Below are positions 18,977 through 26,608 of a stretch of 39,283 bases of DNA, piece by piece. The position numbers and the translations under genes were made by a program. The notes beneath the pieces are model-generated. The model was given only the letters and a program-made list of their open reading frames with translations. It was not told the origin of the DNA and did no database searches. This DNA is from Okeania sp. SIO2B3 (GTDB taxonomy: Bacteria; Cyanobacteriota; Cyanobacteriia; Cyanobacteriales; Microcoleaceae). The DNA lies in assembly GCF_010672525.1 (NCBI RefSeq), contig NZ_JAAHGH010000073.1, positions 1 through 39,283 of the forward strand, given 5' to 3'. The first letter of the stretch is position 1, and every line of letters starts with the position of its first letter.

Positions 18977-20416
18977 TTAATTTGGAATTATTCTTTCTAC
19001 ACCTTCAGCATAAAAATTTCTGAGACGTTCAGCAAAACGAGTAAAGTCTGGTTCACTACTTAAAGAAACTCTTAGTAACTCAACTTTTTTGTATTTATTT
19101 TTAGGTATTTCCGATGGAATACCAACATGAAATTTTGGTTTAGGTCCTGGTCTTTCAGGACTTGAAATAACAACAACTTCATTTCCTGTTATATATCCTT
19201 CAAATTCAGGAAAAAATCGTTTCTCTGAAGGTTTGTGCTGTATACCAACAACTCGCTGTGAAAATGTTGAGTTACTCCAGTCTATTTTTACTTCTAGTTT
19301 TGGAGACTTTCCAGATATAAAATCGCCAAAACTTGAACCAAATATTTCTGTAGCGACGATAATCCCAAAATCTGAACCAAACTCTTTAGGCATATCATAA
19401 ACAATAGAATAAATTTTCTCAATAATTTTTTGAGCTATATTTTCAAATAATTTCTTTTGTGTATGAGAAGAACTTGAGAGTTTATTTTTAATTCTATCTA
19501 AAATAATTTCAGTTTTATTTTCTTCTTGCTCTTCTTGATTTTCTGATTCTAAAATATCTATCAAAGCTTCGTTAAGTGCAGAAATAGACTGCCAACGAGA
19601 ATCTATTTTTATCTCAAAAGTTCTATCAAAAACTCTATTTATTTTAGATAGTATAGATTCAGATAAATTAGGTGAAACTAATAACTTTTGTTTAGCTTCT
19701 TTTCTCTGATGTGGCTTATTTCCATTTTCAGAATCTAAAAGATAAAGAGGAAATTTCCCTGTGACAGTAAAAAACAAAATGCCACAAATTTGTGTAATAT
19801 CTGACCTGGGGTCTCTTTGTAAATTACTTTTTTCCCCAAGCTCTGGAAGTTGAAAAAATCTGTTTCCTAATTGTTGCCATGTTGGTGTTAAATCTTTAGC
19901 ATACTCATCAACTTTGTTGAAGGAAATCCCAAAATCTATTAATACTGGAGTGCTAATTTCGTTATTTTTGATGATGATATTATCAGGCTTAATATCTCTA
20001 TGTACTATTCCTCTTTGATGACAATATCCAAGAATATCTAATAGTTTTATTGTCAAATTTACAGCACTAAATATATTCATTACTTCTGATTTTATAAAAT
20101 CAGATAAGGTATCTCCAGGTATAAATTCAGTTACCAGATAAAGAGGTATATCTAAATTTTTAAACAGCTCGGAATTTGAATCAATTAATTTTGGTATTCC
20201 TGAGCAATCTATTGTTTCTAAAGCAACCACTTCCCTACGCATTCTTGAACGTCTTTCAGGGTCATTTTGTCTGTTAAGTTTTTTGAGAACGTATTGATTA
20301 GTTGGAAAAGAATTATTTTTAGGTTCGACTAGATAGGTTTGACCTTGACCACCGCCACCAATATTCTCAATAATTTTCCAATTTTCATCCCAAGGTTTAC
20401 TACTATTTTTACTCAT
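18977..20416 (-). CDS. Hanks-type Ser/Thr protein kinase with an unrecognised C-terminal domain
   Basis: A 479-residue cytosolic kinase with all key catalytic residues: glycine loop GGGGQGQTY (20-28), ATP lysine in VLKKL (K45), catalytic loop HRDIKPDN (139-146) and metal-binding DFG (161-163). RDPRSDITQICGILF further on is the subdomain IX region. Kinase homology ends near 280. Residues ~285-310 are charged (ENQEEQEENK), then ~310-479 form a separate domain with FGSDFGIIVATEIFG, a beta-rich stretch and EPDFTRFAERLRNFY; I do not recognise it, and it lacks PASTA, WD or FGE-sulfatase motifs. No transmembrane segment is evident. It stands alone, diverging from the plus-strand glycan genes across a tandem array, and may share an upstream region with them. 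Confidence 0.9.
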   Translation of the reverse strand: MSKNSSKPWDENWKIIENIGGGGQGQTYLVEPKNNSFPTNQYVLKKLNRQNDPERRSRMRREVVALETIDCSGIPKLIDSNSELFKNLDIPLYLVTEFIPGDTLSDFIKSEVMNIFSAVNLTIKLLDILGYCHQRGIVHRDIKPDNIIIKNNEISTPVLIDFGISFNKVDEYAKDLTPTWQQLGNRFFQLPELGEKSNLQRDPRSDITQICGILFFTVTGKFPLYLLDSENGNKPHQRKEAKQKLLVSPNLSESILSKINRVFDRTFEIKIDSRWQSISALNEALIDILESENQEEQEENKTEIILDRIKNKLSSSSHTQKKLFENIAQKIIEKIYSIVYDMPKEFGSDFGIIVATEIFGSSFGDFISGKSPKLEVKIDWSNSTFSQRVVGIQHKPSEKRFFPEFEGYITGNEVVVISSPERPGPKPKFHVGIPSEIPKNKYKKVELLRVSLSSEPDFTRFAERLRNFYAEGVERIIPN

Positions 20417-20589
20417 TTTAGATGTCTTTTTCTTTAATTATAGATATTAAAATCTACGAAATTATCATACGAATAATATTATCCATAATTTCTTTCTCAC
20501 AATTTACGCAACATAGGATTCGTAATTTGTACCTCCTAGCTGGAAATAGCGAACAAATTGAGTTTGAAATTAGGCTTAATGGAAAGTAA

Positions 20590-21290
20590 GTGAAAATCAG
20601 AAATAGAAATGTAATTCAACTCTATTGCCATATACGCAATAGTAAATTTTGCTCAGTCAGATGTGTCTGTGGATATTGCAATAGAAGCTTTTAGCTGAAA
20701 AATTCACAGACAAATTTAAGTGAAAATCAGAAATAGAAATGTAATTCAACTCTGTTGCTATATACGCAATAGTAAATTTTGCTCAATCAGATTTATCTGT
20801 GGATATTGCAATAGAAGCTTTTTGCTGAAAAATTCACAGACAAATTTAAGTGAAAATCAGAAATAGAAATGTAATTTAACTCTATTGCTACATACGCAAT
20901 AGGAATTTTTGCTCAATCAGATTTATCTGTGGATATTGCAATAGAAGCTTTTTGCTGAAAAATTCACAGACAAATTTAAGTGAAAATCAGAAATAGAAAT
21001 GTAATTCAACTCTATTGCTATATACGCAATAGTAAATTTTGCTCAGTCAGATTTATCTGTGGATATTGCAATAGAAGCTTTTTGCTGAAAAATTCACAGA
21101 CAAATTTAAGTGCAAATCAGAAATAGAAATGTAATTCAACTCTATTGCTATATACGCAATAGTAAATTTTGCTCAGTCAGATTTATCTGTGGATATTGCA
21201 ATAGAAGCTTTTTGCTGAAAAATTCACAGACAAATTTAAGTGCAAATCAGAAATAGAAATGTAATTCAACTCTGTTGCTATATACGCAAT
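20590..21290. repeat. Tandem array of a 130-bp unit (5.4 copies) with an internal hairpin
   Basis: Copies start at 20590, 20720, 20850, 20980, 21110 and 21240, the last being 51 bp. The spacing is exactly 130 bp every time. Each unit carries CTATTGC-7 nt-GCAATAG, a perfect 7-bp stem; in copies 2 and 6 the left arm is CTGTTGC, which keeps pairing by a G-U wobble, and loop bases vary. Except in the truncated last copy, a second pair of arms, TCTGTG and CACAGA, brackets the rest of the unit. The unit length is not a multiple of three. There are no unique spacers, so it is not a CRISPR array. It sits between the divergent kinase gene and the 580-residue membrane protein gene. Confidence 0.95.
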
Positions 21291-21449
21291 AACTAGATTT
21301 AATCAATTCCGAGCAAGAGGTTCTAATAACAGTGCTTAGTATTCCCCTCAGTATTTAACCGAACATGATATTAAATTTGATTTTTTAAATATTCCAGAAA
21401 ATGTCTGTATATTGGTAATATTTCCTAGAGCGATCGCCACTTCCCAATA

Positions 21450-23192
21450 ATGTTAAAAGTCTTTTCCCGAAACAGAATATTATTACTAACCCTCTATATT
21501 TTCCCAGTCTTATTACTCCTCTGGTTTCTTGCTAATTTTAGTGTCAACGTTCCCTACTGGGACCAATGGAGATTAACCCCTATCTTTGAGAGAGTTGCTG
21601 AAGGAAACGCCACATTTTTTGACTTTTTCACAGTACACGGACATCACAGAATATTAATACCAAAATTAATCATTACCACCTTAGCTTTTGCCACTAAATG
21701 GAACACCCAAGCTGAAATAATTTGTAGCGTAATTTTTGTCATCATCACATTTTTTGCTATCTGCAAAATAGCCGAAATTCAATTCCATAATAAAAACAAA
21801 AATATCCTACATATAGCAAATATATTAGTCAGTCTATTATTATTTTCTTTAGTACAACATCAGAATTGGTTATGGGGATTTACCCTATTTTGGTTTCTGA
21901 CAAATTTATGCTTAATCATCGCAATCTATTTTATTTACGCATTGGATAATTTTTCAGAAAAAACTCAAATATTTTTGGCAGCAATATCCTGTTTTATTGG
22001 CAGTTTTACATTAATACAAGGATTATTTTCTTGGCTTGTACTTATACCATCAATATTTTGCCTGGAAGGTAAATCCAAACAAAAAATTAGTAGAGTAACT
22101 ATTTGGATTTTACTCTTTATACTTTCATGTTTGATATATTCAATTAACTATAATCCTATTCGAGAACCAAAACCATTTTTATTTACAGAGCAACCATTGC
22201 TAATCATCAATTACTTTTTAGCTATTTTAGGTTTACCTTTAGTCAGAATTTCTATTCCAGCAATTTTGATAGGATTAATATTATTGTCTGGTTTTATATT
22301 TTTCACATTTTATTTTCTCAAGAAACCTTGGTATAAATTTACCTTTGCCCCGGCAGCTATTCCTTGGTTAACAATAGGAACATTTTCTCTCATTTCTGCT
22401 CTATCCATTTCTGTAGGCAGGGCAGAATATGGTGTGGAAAATGCAATGATTTCTTCGCGGTATACAACTACGTCAATTTTATTCATTATTTCCCTAATTT
22501 ATCTGTTTGCTTTATTCCTGCAACAGCAGCAAAAGTATTTATCAATATATAAAATTTTTGCTGTAGTAATGACAGGAATTATGATGGTTAACTCGGTGTA
22601 TGTTGTTGCTAGTGTAAAATCAAGTTTTCCCTACATGGAAAGTCGGAAAGAGTGTCTAGAAATAATTAACTATTTGGAAGATTCAGAATTTATTCAAGAA
22701 TCACAGAATAGTTGTTTAGTATTAATGAATGGCAAAACGTGGTTAGTCAGAGAAGGTGCAGAAATTATGGCAAAACTAGGATGGCGAGAATTTCCTCAAA
22801 ATTTGGAATTTATTACAAAAACAAAACAAAATTATGGTTATTTAGATAATCCTCAAACAACTGAAAATACCCTAATTATTAATAGGGATGAAACTCTTAG
22901 TTTAGGGGGATGGGCAATTAGACCAAATAGAAATAAACAACCGAATCTAGTCTTACTTTCTTTTGGTCAAAATAAATCTTTCTTTGCTAATGCTATTGTC
23001 AATTTAGAGAGTAATGATATTGCTAAAGTTCTGAAGTCAAAAAAGTATAACAGACCGCGATGGAAAGTCACATTTTCAGCTAAGTCTTTACCTATAGGAG
23101 AAACGATAATTAATGCTTGGGTTTATAATTCTGATAAACAAGAATTTATTAAATTGAATGATGAAGTTAAAGTCAGGGTCGAAGATGGTTGA
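21450..23192 (+). CDS. Multipass membrane protein, GT-C-like, with a C-terminal beta domain
   Basis: A 580-residue inner-membrane protein of a glycan locus, probably a polyprenyl-linked glycosyltransferase or glycan-handling protein (inference). About ten or eleven hydrophobic segments lie between residues 8 and 390. The first large loop has VPYWDQW (near 34) and HGHHRILIPKLI (near 63), acidic and His residues placed as in GT-C enzymes. GVENAMISSRYTTT near 330 closely resembles GVEQAIASRYAT in the 581-residue protein at 32569, so the two are paralogues. Residues ~475-580 form a soluble domain starting with LSLGGWAIRPN. ATG at 21450 follows a HIP1 site by 13 bp; no strong Shine-Dalgarno. I cannot name a family with certainty. 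Confidence 0.85.
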   Translation: MLKVFSRNRILLLTLYIFPVLLLLWFLANFSVNVPYWDQWRLTPIFERVAEGNATFFDFFTVHGHHRILIPKLIITTLAFATKWNTQAEIICSVIFVIITFFAICKIAEIQFHNKNKNILHIANILVSLLLFSLVQHQNWLWGFTLFWFLTNLCLIIAIYFIYALDNFSEKTQIFLAAISCFIGSFTLIQGLFSWLVLIPSIFCLEGKSKQKISRVTIWILLFILSCLIYSINYNPIREPKPFLFTEQPLLIINYFLAILGLPLVRISIPAILIGLILLSGFIFFTFYFLKKPWYKFTFAPAAIPWLTIGTFSLISALSISVGRAEYGVENAMISSRYTTTSILFIISLIYLFALFLQQQQKYLSIYKIFAVVMTGIMMVNSVYVVASVKSSFPYMESRKECLEIINYLEDSEFIQESQNSCLVLMNGKTWLVREGAEIMAKLGWREFPQNLEFITKTKQNYGYLDNPQTTENTLIINRDETLSLGGWAIRPNRNKQPNLVLLSFGQNKSFFANAIVNLESNDIAKVLKSKKYNRPRWKVTFSAKSLPIGETIINAWVYNSDKQEFIKLNDEVKVRVEDG

Positions 23193-23203
23193 GAAGTATT
23201 TTA

Positions 23204-23330
23204 ATATAGCAATCCTATTTTAGTTGTAATATTTTGGTGGTAGTTAGGAGTCAGGAGTTATAATTTAAAAAGCTTTCAGTTTAAATTAACCACTGTAAAA
23301 CTTGTTACAATCTATTTGGGATTGCTATAT
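23204..23330. mobile_element. 127-bp MITE-like element, TIR ATATAGCAATCC
   Basis: ATATAGCAATCC (23204-23215) and GGATTGCTATAT (23319-23330) are perfect 12-bp inverted termini, and complementarity continues imperfectly inward. It begins 12 bp after the membrane protein stop, so it may also act as a transcript-end hairpin. It is noncoding. Confidence 0.75.
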
Positions 23331-23364
23331 ATATTTAAACAGATAATAATAACTGCCCAAATTA

Positions 23365-23402
23365 CCCTGAAATTTATTTCAGGGCTAATAGCTGGAATTC
23401 CT
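23365..23402 (+). repeat. REP palindrome A
   Basis: CCCTGAAATTTATTTCAGGG forms a hairpin and is followed by CTAATAGCTGGAATTCC. The same plan (hairpin, then CTCATAGCTGAAGTCC) occurs three more times at 24252-24442, on the other side of the Y1 transposase gene. Confidence 0.75.
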
Positions 23403-23459
23403 TTAATCTCTAGATAATTTTCAAGGATAATCGTCTTCATCAGTGTTTTTTTATAGGTA

Positions 23460-23563
23460 GGAATTTACCGAATAGTTAAAGTTTAAAGCCTCTCCTTGAA
23501 AGGAGAAACAAGGAAAAATTTTCCTTTGAGTCAATCCTCTTCTTTTTAAGGAGAGGTAATTAT
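23460..23563 (-). repeat. Family-2 dispersed repeat, inverted copy
   Basis: The reverse complement reads CTCTCCTTAAAAAGAAGAGG, ATTGACTCAAAGG, GGAGAGGCTTTAAA and ATTCGGTAAA in order, as in the copies at 12402-12490 and 12538-12640. It abuts the element at 23564. Confidence 0.7.
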
Positions 23564-23781
23564 TAATTAGGGTTTGCTGATTAAATCTCAAAGTATTGAC
23601 TGATATTGGTAAGTGCATTTTTCAGTTCTGAAAAAGTACCTAGTTTTTGGCTATTATTGTCTAAAATGGTAAAGTTTTGACCCTGACTATCAGAAAATTT
23701 GACTGTAGCAGATAGTTTAAACTGTTCTCTGTTCCCTGTTCCCTTCCTTCACTAACATACTTTTTCAGCAAACCCTAATTA
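23564..23781 (+). mobile_element. Degenerate element B with TAATTAGGGTTTGCTGA ends
   Basis: TAATTAGGGTTTGCTGA at 23564 pairs perfectly with TCAGCAAACCCTAATTA at 23765-23781. The 218-bp interior has no gene. The ends and subterminal ATTAAATCT match the elements at 6924-7418 and 36581-37005. A TTAATTA/TTAATTG heptamer run follows to about 23822. Confidence 0.75.
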
Positions 23782-23809
23782 TTAATTATTAATTATTAAT
23801 TATTAATTG

Positions 23810-24199
23810 TTAATTGTTAATTGTTCCTTTTGAATGATGTTGTTTTTGATTATCGACATAAGCGATCGCTCGTTCTAGTTGTGTTTTTCCCAAAGAAAAG
23901 ACACCATATCCTGCTTGCCAAGCAAATTTATTTTCCTTCGGAGGTAGAACATTATTTAGATAATGAGAACTACTGCCTTTAATATTTTTCACAAAATCAG
24001 AAATAGCTAAAGTAGGTGGGACTGAAACTACTAAATGAATATGATTTTCTGTACCATTAATCGCATGAATAATACAATTAAGAGCATTAGCTTTGCCAAT
24101 AATATAATGATAAAGTTGAGGTTCTATATTTAGTGTGATTAGAGGTTTTCTTTCTTTAGTTGACCAAACAAAATGATAGAAAAGTCGCCATAATGCCAT
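23810..24199 (-). CDS. RAYT-type Y1 (HUH) transposase, IS200/IS605-like
   Basis: A 129-residue single-domain enzyme of usual family length. It has the HUH metal motif in NHIHLVV (H53, H55) and the catalytic tyrosine in WQAGYGVFSLG (Y98), so it looks intact. Such enzymes nick and rejoin single-stranded DNA at hairpin ends. No tnpB-like partner is present, and REP palindromes lie on both sides (23365-23402 and 24252-24442). This suggests a REP-associated tyrosine transposase acting on short palindromes instead of a classical insertion sequence. The C-terminus beyond QKQHHSKGT runs into an A+T heptamer repeat (TTAATTG), which may have altered the last residues. Confidence 0.88.
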   Translation of the reverse strand: MALWRLFYHFVWSTKERKPLITLNIEPQLYHYIIGKANALNCIIHAINGTENHIHLVVSVPPTLAISDFVKNIKGSSSHYLNNVLPPKENKFAWQAGYGVFSLGKTQLERAIAYVDNQKQHHSKGTINN

Positions 24200-24251
24200 T
24201 CTAGTTTTTATCTTTCTAAATATACAAATTTCAGTGAAAATTGATATCCCG

Positions 24252-24359
24252 CCCAGAAATTCATTTCTGGGCTCATAGCTGAAGTCCTCTCAAGAGGACT
24301 CAGTATTTTTATTACCTTTTAAGGGAATTGAGCTATGAGCCTGGGATTTTAATCCCAGG
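24252..24359. repeat. REPIN: two REP palindromes in inverted orientation
   Basis: Left arm (24252-24287): hairpin CCCAGAAATTCATTTCTGGG, then CTCATAGCTGAAGTCC. Right arm (24323-24359), read in reverse: CCTGGGATTAAAATCCCAGG, then CTCATAGCTCAATTCCC. Between them are a TCCTCTCAAGAGGA palindrome and 24 nt. It lies 52 bp upstream of the Y1 transposase gene. Confidence 0.8.
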
Positions 24360-24403
24360 TAATATATCCTAATAGAGGTAAACTCAGTATTTTTAGTCCC
24401 TTA

Positions 24404-24442
24404 AAAGGGCTTCAGCTATGAGTCTAGGATTTTAATCCCAGA
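24404..24442 (-). repeat. REP palindrome D
   Basis: The reverse complement gives a TCTGGGATTAAAATCCTAGA hairpin with one mismatch, then CTCATAGCTGAAGCCCTT. It is the same design as REPs A-C. It lies 60 bp before the methyltransferase start. Confidence 0.75.
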
Positions 24443-24504
24443 TAATATATTTATCTAGATGTAATTTTAACAGAAGTAATTTTAATCAAATATTATGCAA
24501 TATT

Positions 24505-25365
24505 ATGCAAAAGAATAATTGCCCCTTATGTCATACAGATAAATTTAACTACTACAAAGCAGGGGATGACTATCTATTAGCTAAATGTTCTGAATGTGGT
24601 ATGGTATGGGATAACAATCCACCAAAAAATCCCACTGATATCTATCAAGAAGATTACTATAATAACGATTTTCCTAAAGGAGGATATTCTAATTATTTCC
24701 AAGGTATGAAAATTAATAGTCATACTTTTCGACAGCGTTTATTGAAGGCTGAGAAAAAACTTTCTGGTCAAGGTTTATTATTAGATGTAGGTTGTGCTTT
24801 AGGTGATTGTTTGGAACAAGCAAAAGATTTAGGATGGGATAATCCTCAAGGTTTAGAAGTATCAGAATATGCAGTAAAATTTGCTAAAAGTCGTGGTTTA
24901 TCTGTCTGTCAAGGAGATTTGTTTAATCATAGTTTTGAACCTAATTATTTTGATTTGATTATGTTGCAAGATATGATTGAACATACGACAGATCCTATTG
25001 CTCAACTAACAGCAGCTTATCAACTTTTGAAACCTGGAGGATGGATTTTTATTACTACTCCGAATGTGGGAGGATTTTGGGAAAAGTTATTAGGTGCTTT
25101 ATGGTATCACTATAAACCAACAGAACATCTGACTTATTTCTCTCTTGATACGATGAAATTTGCCTTGGAAAAAACAGGATTTTCTGATGTAGAATCAAAG
25201 CCAACTAATAATTCTATGAGTGTGGAATATATACTCGATCGACTCAAATATTATCAGCCAATATTATTCTCCTTTTTACTGAGAATTGCTCGAACTCTAA
25301 ATCTCCATAAATTAGTTTTTTCTCTGTGGATAGGAGAATTAGAAGCTTGGGGAAAGAAAAAGTAG
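24505..25365 (+). CDS. Zn-ribbon class I SAM-dependent methyltransferase
   Basis: A 286-residue cytosolic methyltransferase of the type found in sugar and glycan clusters. An N-terminal Cys4 ribbon (C6, C9, C28, C31) precedes a Rossmann methyltransferase with motif I LLLDVGCALGDC near 91, acidic loop GLEVSEYA near 117, FDLIMLQDMIEHT near 152 and motif KPGGWIFITTPN near 178. It shares the ribbon-plus-methyltransferase plan with the N-terminus of the 1322-6178 fusion, but the two are only distantly similar by eye. A second ATG in the same phase context lies at 24495 but is out of frame. No Shine-Dalgarno. It probably modifies a sugar or lipid intermediate; the substrate is unknown. REP palindromes lie just upstream and an 8-base repeat follows the stop. 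Confidence 0.88.
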   Translation: MQKNNCPLCHTDKFNYYKAGDDYLLAKCSECGMVWDNNPPKNPTDIYQEDYYNNDFPKGGYSNYFQGMKINSHTFRQRLLKAEKKLSGQGLLLDVGCALGDCLEQAKDLGWDNPQGLEVSEYAVKFAKSRGLSVCQGDLFNHSFEPNYFDLIMLQDMIEHTTDPIAQLTAAYQLLKPGGWIFITTPNVGGFWEKLLGALWYHYKPTEHLTYFSLDTMKFALEKTGFSDVESKPTNNSMSVEYILDRLKYYQPILFSFLLRIARTLNLHKLVFSLWIGELEAWGKKK

Positions 25366-25367
25366 AA

Positions 25368-25460
25368 AGCGGGGGAGTAGGGGAGTAGGGGAGTAGGGGA
25401 GTAGGGGAGCGGGGGAGTAGGGAAGTAAGGGAGTAGGGGAGTAAGGGAGCGGGGGAGAAG
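25368..25460. repeat. Short tandem repeat, 8-base AGTAGGGG, about 11 copies
   Basis: Imperfect octamers (AGTAGGGG, AGCGGGGG, AGTAAGGG) begin 2 bp after the methyltransferase stop. Octamers of the same type occur inverted at about 29908-29935 and 36936-36975. Confidence 0.9.
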
Positions 25461-25474
25461 TAAACATCAGAATT

Positions 25475-25563
25475 AGGACTTACGCAGATACGCCATATAT
25501 AGCGCTCAAAACTATTGTCCAATAGTATTTGGACTCTATAAATAGTGCCTTTGCGTAAGTCCT
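25475..25563. mobile_element. 89-bp MITE, TIR AGGACTTACGCA
   Basis: AGGACTTACGCA (25475-25486) and TGCGTAAGTCCT (25552-25563) are perfect 12-bp inverted termini around a noncoding core. The terminal sequence resembles MITE ends I recall from other cyanobacterial genomes. No transposase is present. Confidence 0.82.
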
Positions 25564-25745
25564 GAGAATAATTAACAATAACTGGGGTGCTAATTATCAA
25601 AAAAGTTCCATGGGTCTGTGTTAATTACTTAATAATTTAAATGTCGCCTAAGTTAAGCATTCTTTTTTCACTGTTGGTATGAGGGAAAAAAATGTTGACA
25701 AAACAGACAAAATAAAGTTATATATCTATGGAATTTTTAACTGTG

Positions 25746-25863
25746 AATATAGCAGAAGGAAGGAGGAAGAAGGTTTTAGTTATCTAGGATAGAAGGAAAA
25801 ATCTTGCGTTGTCTTAATTTTAAGCTTTTGATATTTCCTAACCGCTTTGGCGGTTGCTATATT
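25746..25863 (+). repeat. Family-3 dispersed repeat with inverted ends AATATAGCA/TGCTATATT
   Basis: AATATAGCA at 25746 and TGCTATATT at 25855-25863 are inverted termini. Inside are a short GGAAGAAGG run, AGGAAAAATCTTGCGTTGTC, TTTTAAGCTTTTGATAT and a hairpin AACCGC-TTT-GGCGGTT. It matches 18593-18749 and 38899-38967, so the GGAAGAA run belongs to a small mobile-like unit. Confidence 0.75.
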
Positions 25864-25868
25864 TTCAC

Positions 25869-25943
25869 TCTAAAACCTACAACCTAAAACCTAAAACCTA
25901 AAACCTAACAACTAAAACCTAACAACTAAAACCTAACACCTAT
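25869..25943. repeat. Short tandem repeat, 7-base CTAAAAC
   Basis: About ten heptamers (CTAAAAC, CTACAAC, CTAACAA, CTAACAC) directly before rfbC. The rfbC ribosome-binding GAGG at 25954 lies just after. Confidence 0.88.
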
Positions 25944-25965
25944 TAAATAAATTGAGGTTATATAA

Positions 25966-26511
25966 ATGAATGTAATTCAAACAGAAATTCCAGAAGTATT
26001 GCTGATAGAGCCAAAAGTTTTTGGAGACGAACGTGGCTTTTTTATGGAAAGTTTTAATCAACGCAATTTTTCAGAAAAAACAGGAGTAAATCTGGAATTT
26101 GTGCAAGATAATCACTCTCGTTCTAGCAAAGGAGTATTGCGAGGTTTACATTATCAAATTCAACAAGCTCAAGGTAAATTATTAAGAGCAGTTGTAGGAG
26201 AAATATTCGATGTTGCTGTAGATATTCGGAAAAATTCTCCTAATTTTGGTAAGTGGGTAGGTTATCTTTTAAATGCAGAAAATAAACGACAACTTTGGGT
26301 GCCTCCTGGTTTTGCCCATGGTTTTTTAGTAGTTTCTGAAACTGCGGATGTTTTGTATAAGACTACCGACTATTACGCGCCAGAATACGAACGTTCAATT
26401 ATTTGGAACGATCCAGAAATTGGTATTATTTGGCCTCTGGAAGGAATTGAAGTGAAATTATCTAAAAAAGATGAAGCTGGTACAACTTTAAAAGATGCTG
26501 ATTTGTTTTAA
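25966..26511 (+). CDS. rfbC: dTDP-4-dehydrorhamnose 3,5-epimerase
   Basis: A 181-residue cupin of the RmlC family, full length. It converts dTDP-4-keto-6-deoxyglucose to the L-rhamno 4-keto sugar. Visible family signatures: FGDERGFFMESF (19-30), catalytic His in VLRGLHYQ (H62), VDIRKNSPNFGKW (85-97), WVPPGFAHGF (111-120) and the tyrosine region LYKTTDYY (130-137). A GAGG box lies 8 nt upstream of the ATG. The partner reductase gene is 2.2 kb downstream, separated by a tandem array and an unrelated gene; rfbA and rfbB are not in the window. Confidence 0.97.
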   Translation: MNVIQTEIPEVLLIEPKVFGDERGFFMESFNQRNFSEKTGVNLEFVQDNHSRSSKGVLRGLHYQIQQAQGKLLRAVVGEIFDVAVDIRKNSPNFGKWVGYLLNAENKRQLWVPPGFAHGFLVVSETADVLYKTTDYYAPEYERSIIWNDPEIGIIWPLEGIEVKLSKKDEAGTTLKDADLF

Positions 26512-26556
26512 GAAGGAGTTATTTCAGTTATCAATTATCAGTTATCAGTTATCAGT

Positions 26557-26579
26557 ACCTCTGGCGCTCACCCAGAGGT
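26557..26579 (+). terminator. Hairpin after rfbC, weak terminator candidate
   Basis: ACCTCTGG and CCAGAGGT form a perfect 8-bp stem with a 7-nt loop, 45 bp after the rfbC stop. Only a short TTTG follows, so termination is uncertain. A CAGTTAT-type heptamer run precedes it. Confidence 0.35.
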
Positions 26580-26608
26580 TTGAATACTAAATAAAATATT
26601 TTGTTCAT

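Noticed and set aside
20590-21290. CRISPR array
   Set aside because: Whole 130-bp units are repeated without unique spacers, and no cas genes are present.
24495-24497. Alternative ATG for the Zn-ribbon methyltransferase
   Set aside because: Ten bases upstream of 24505, so out of frame with the conserved Cys ribbon.
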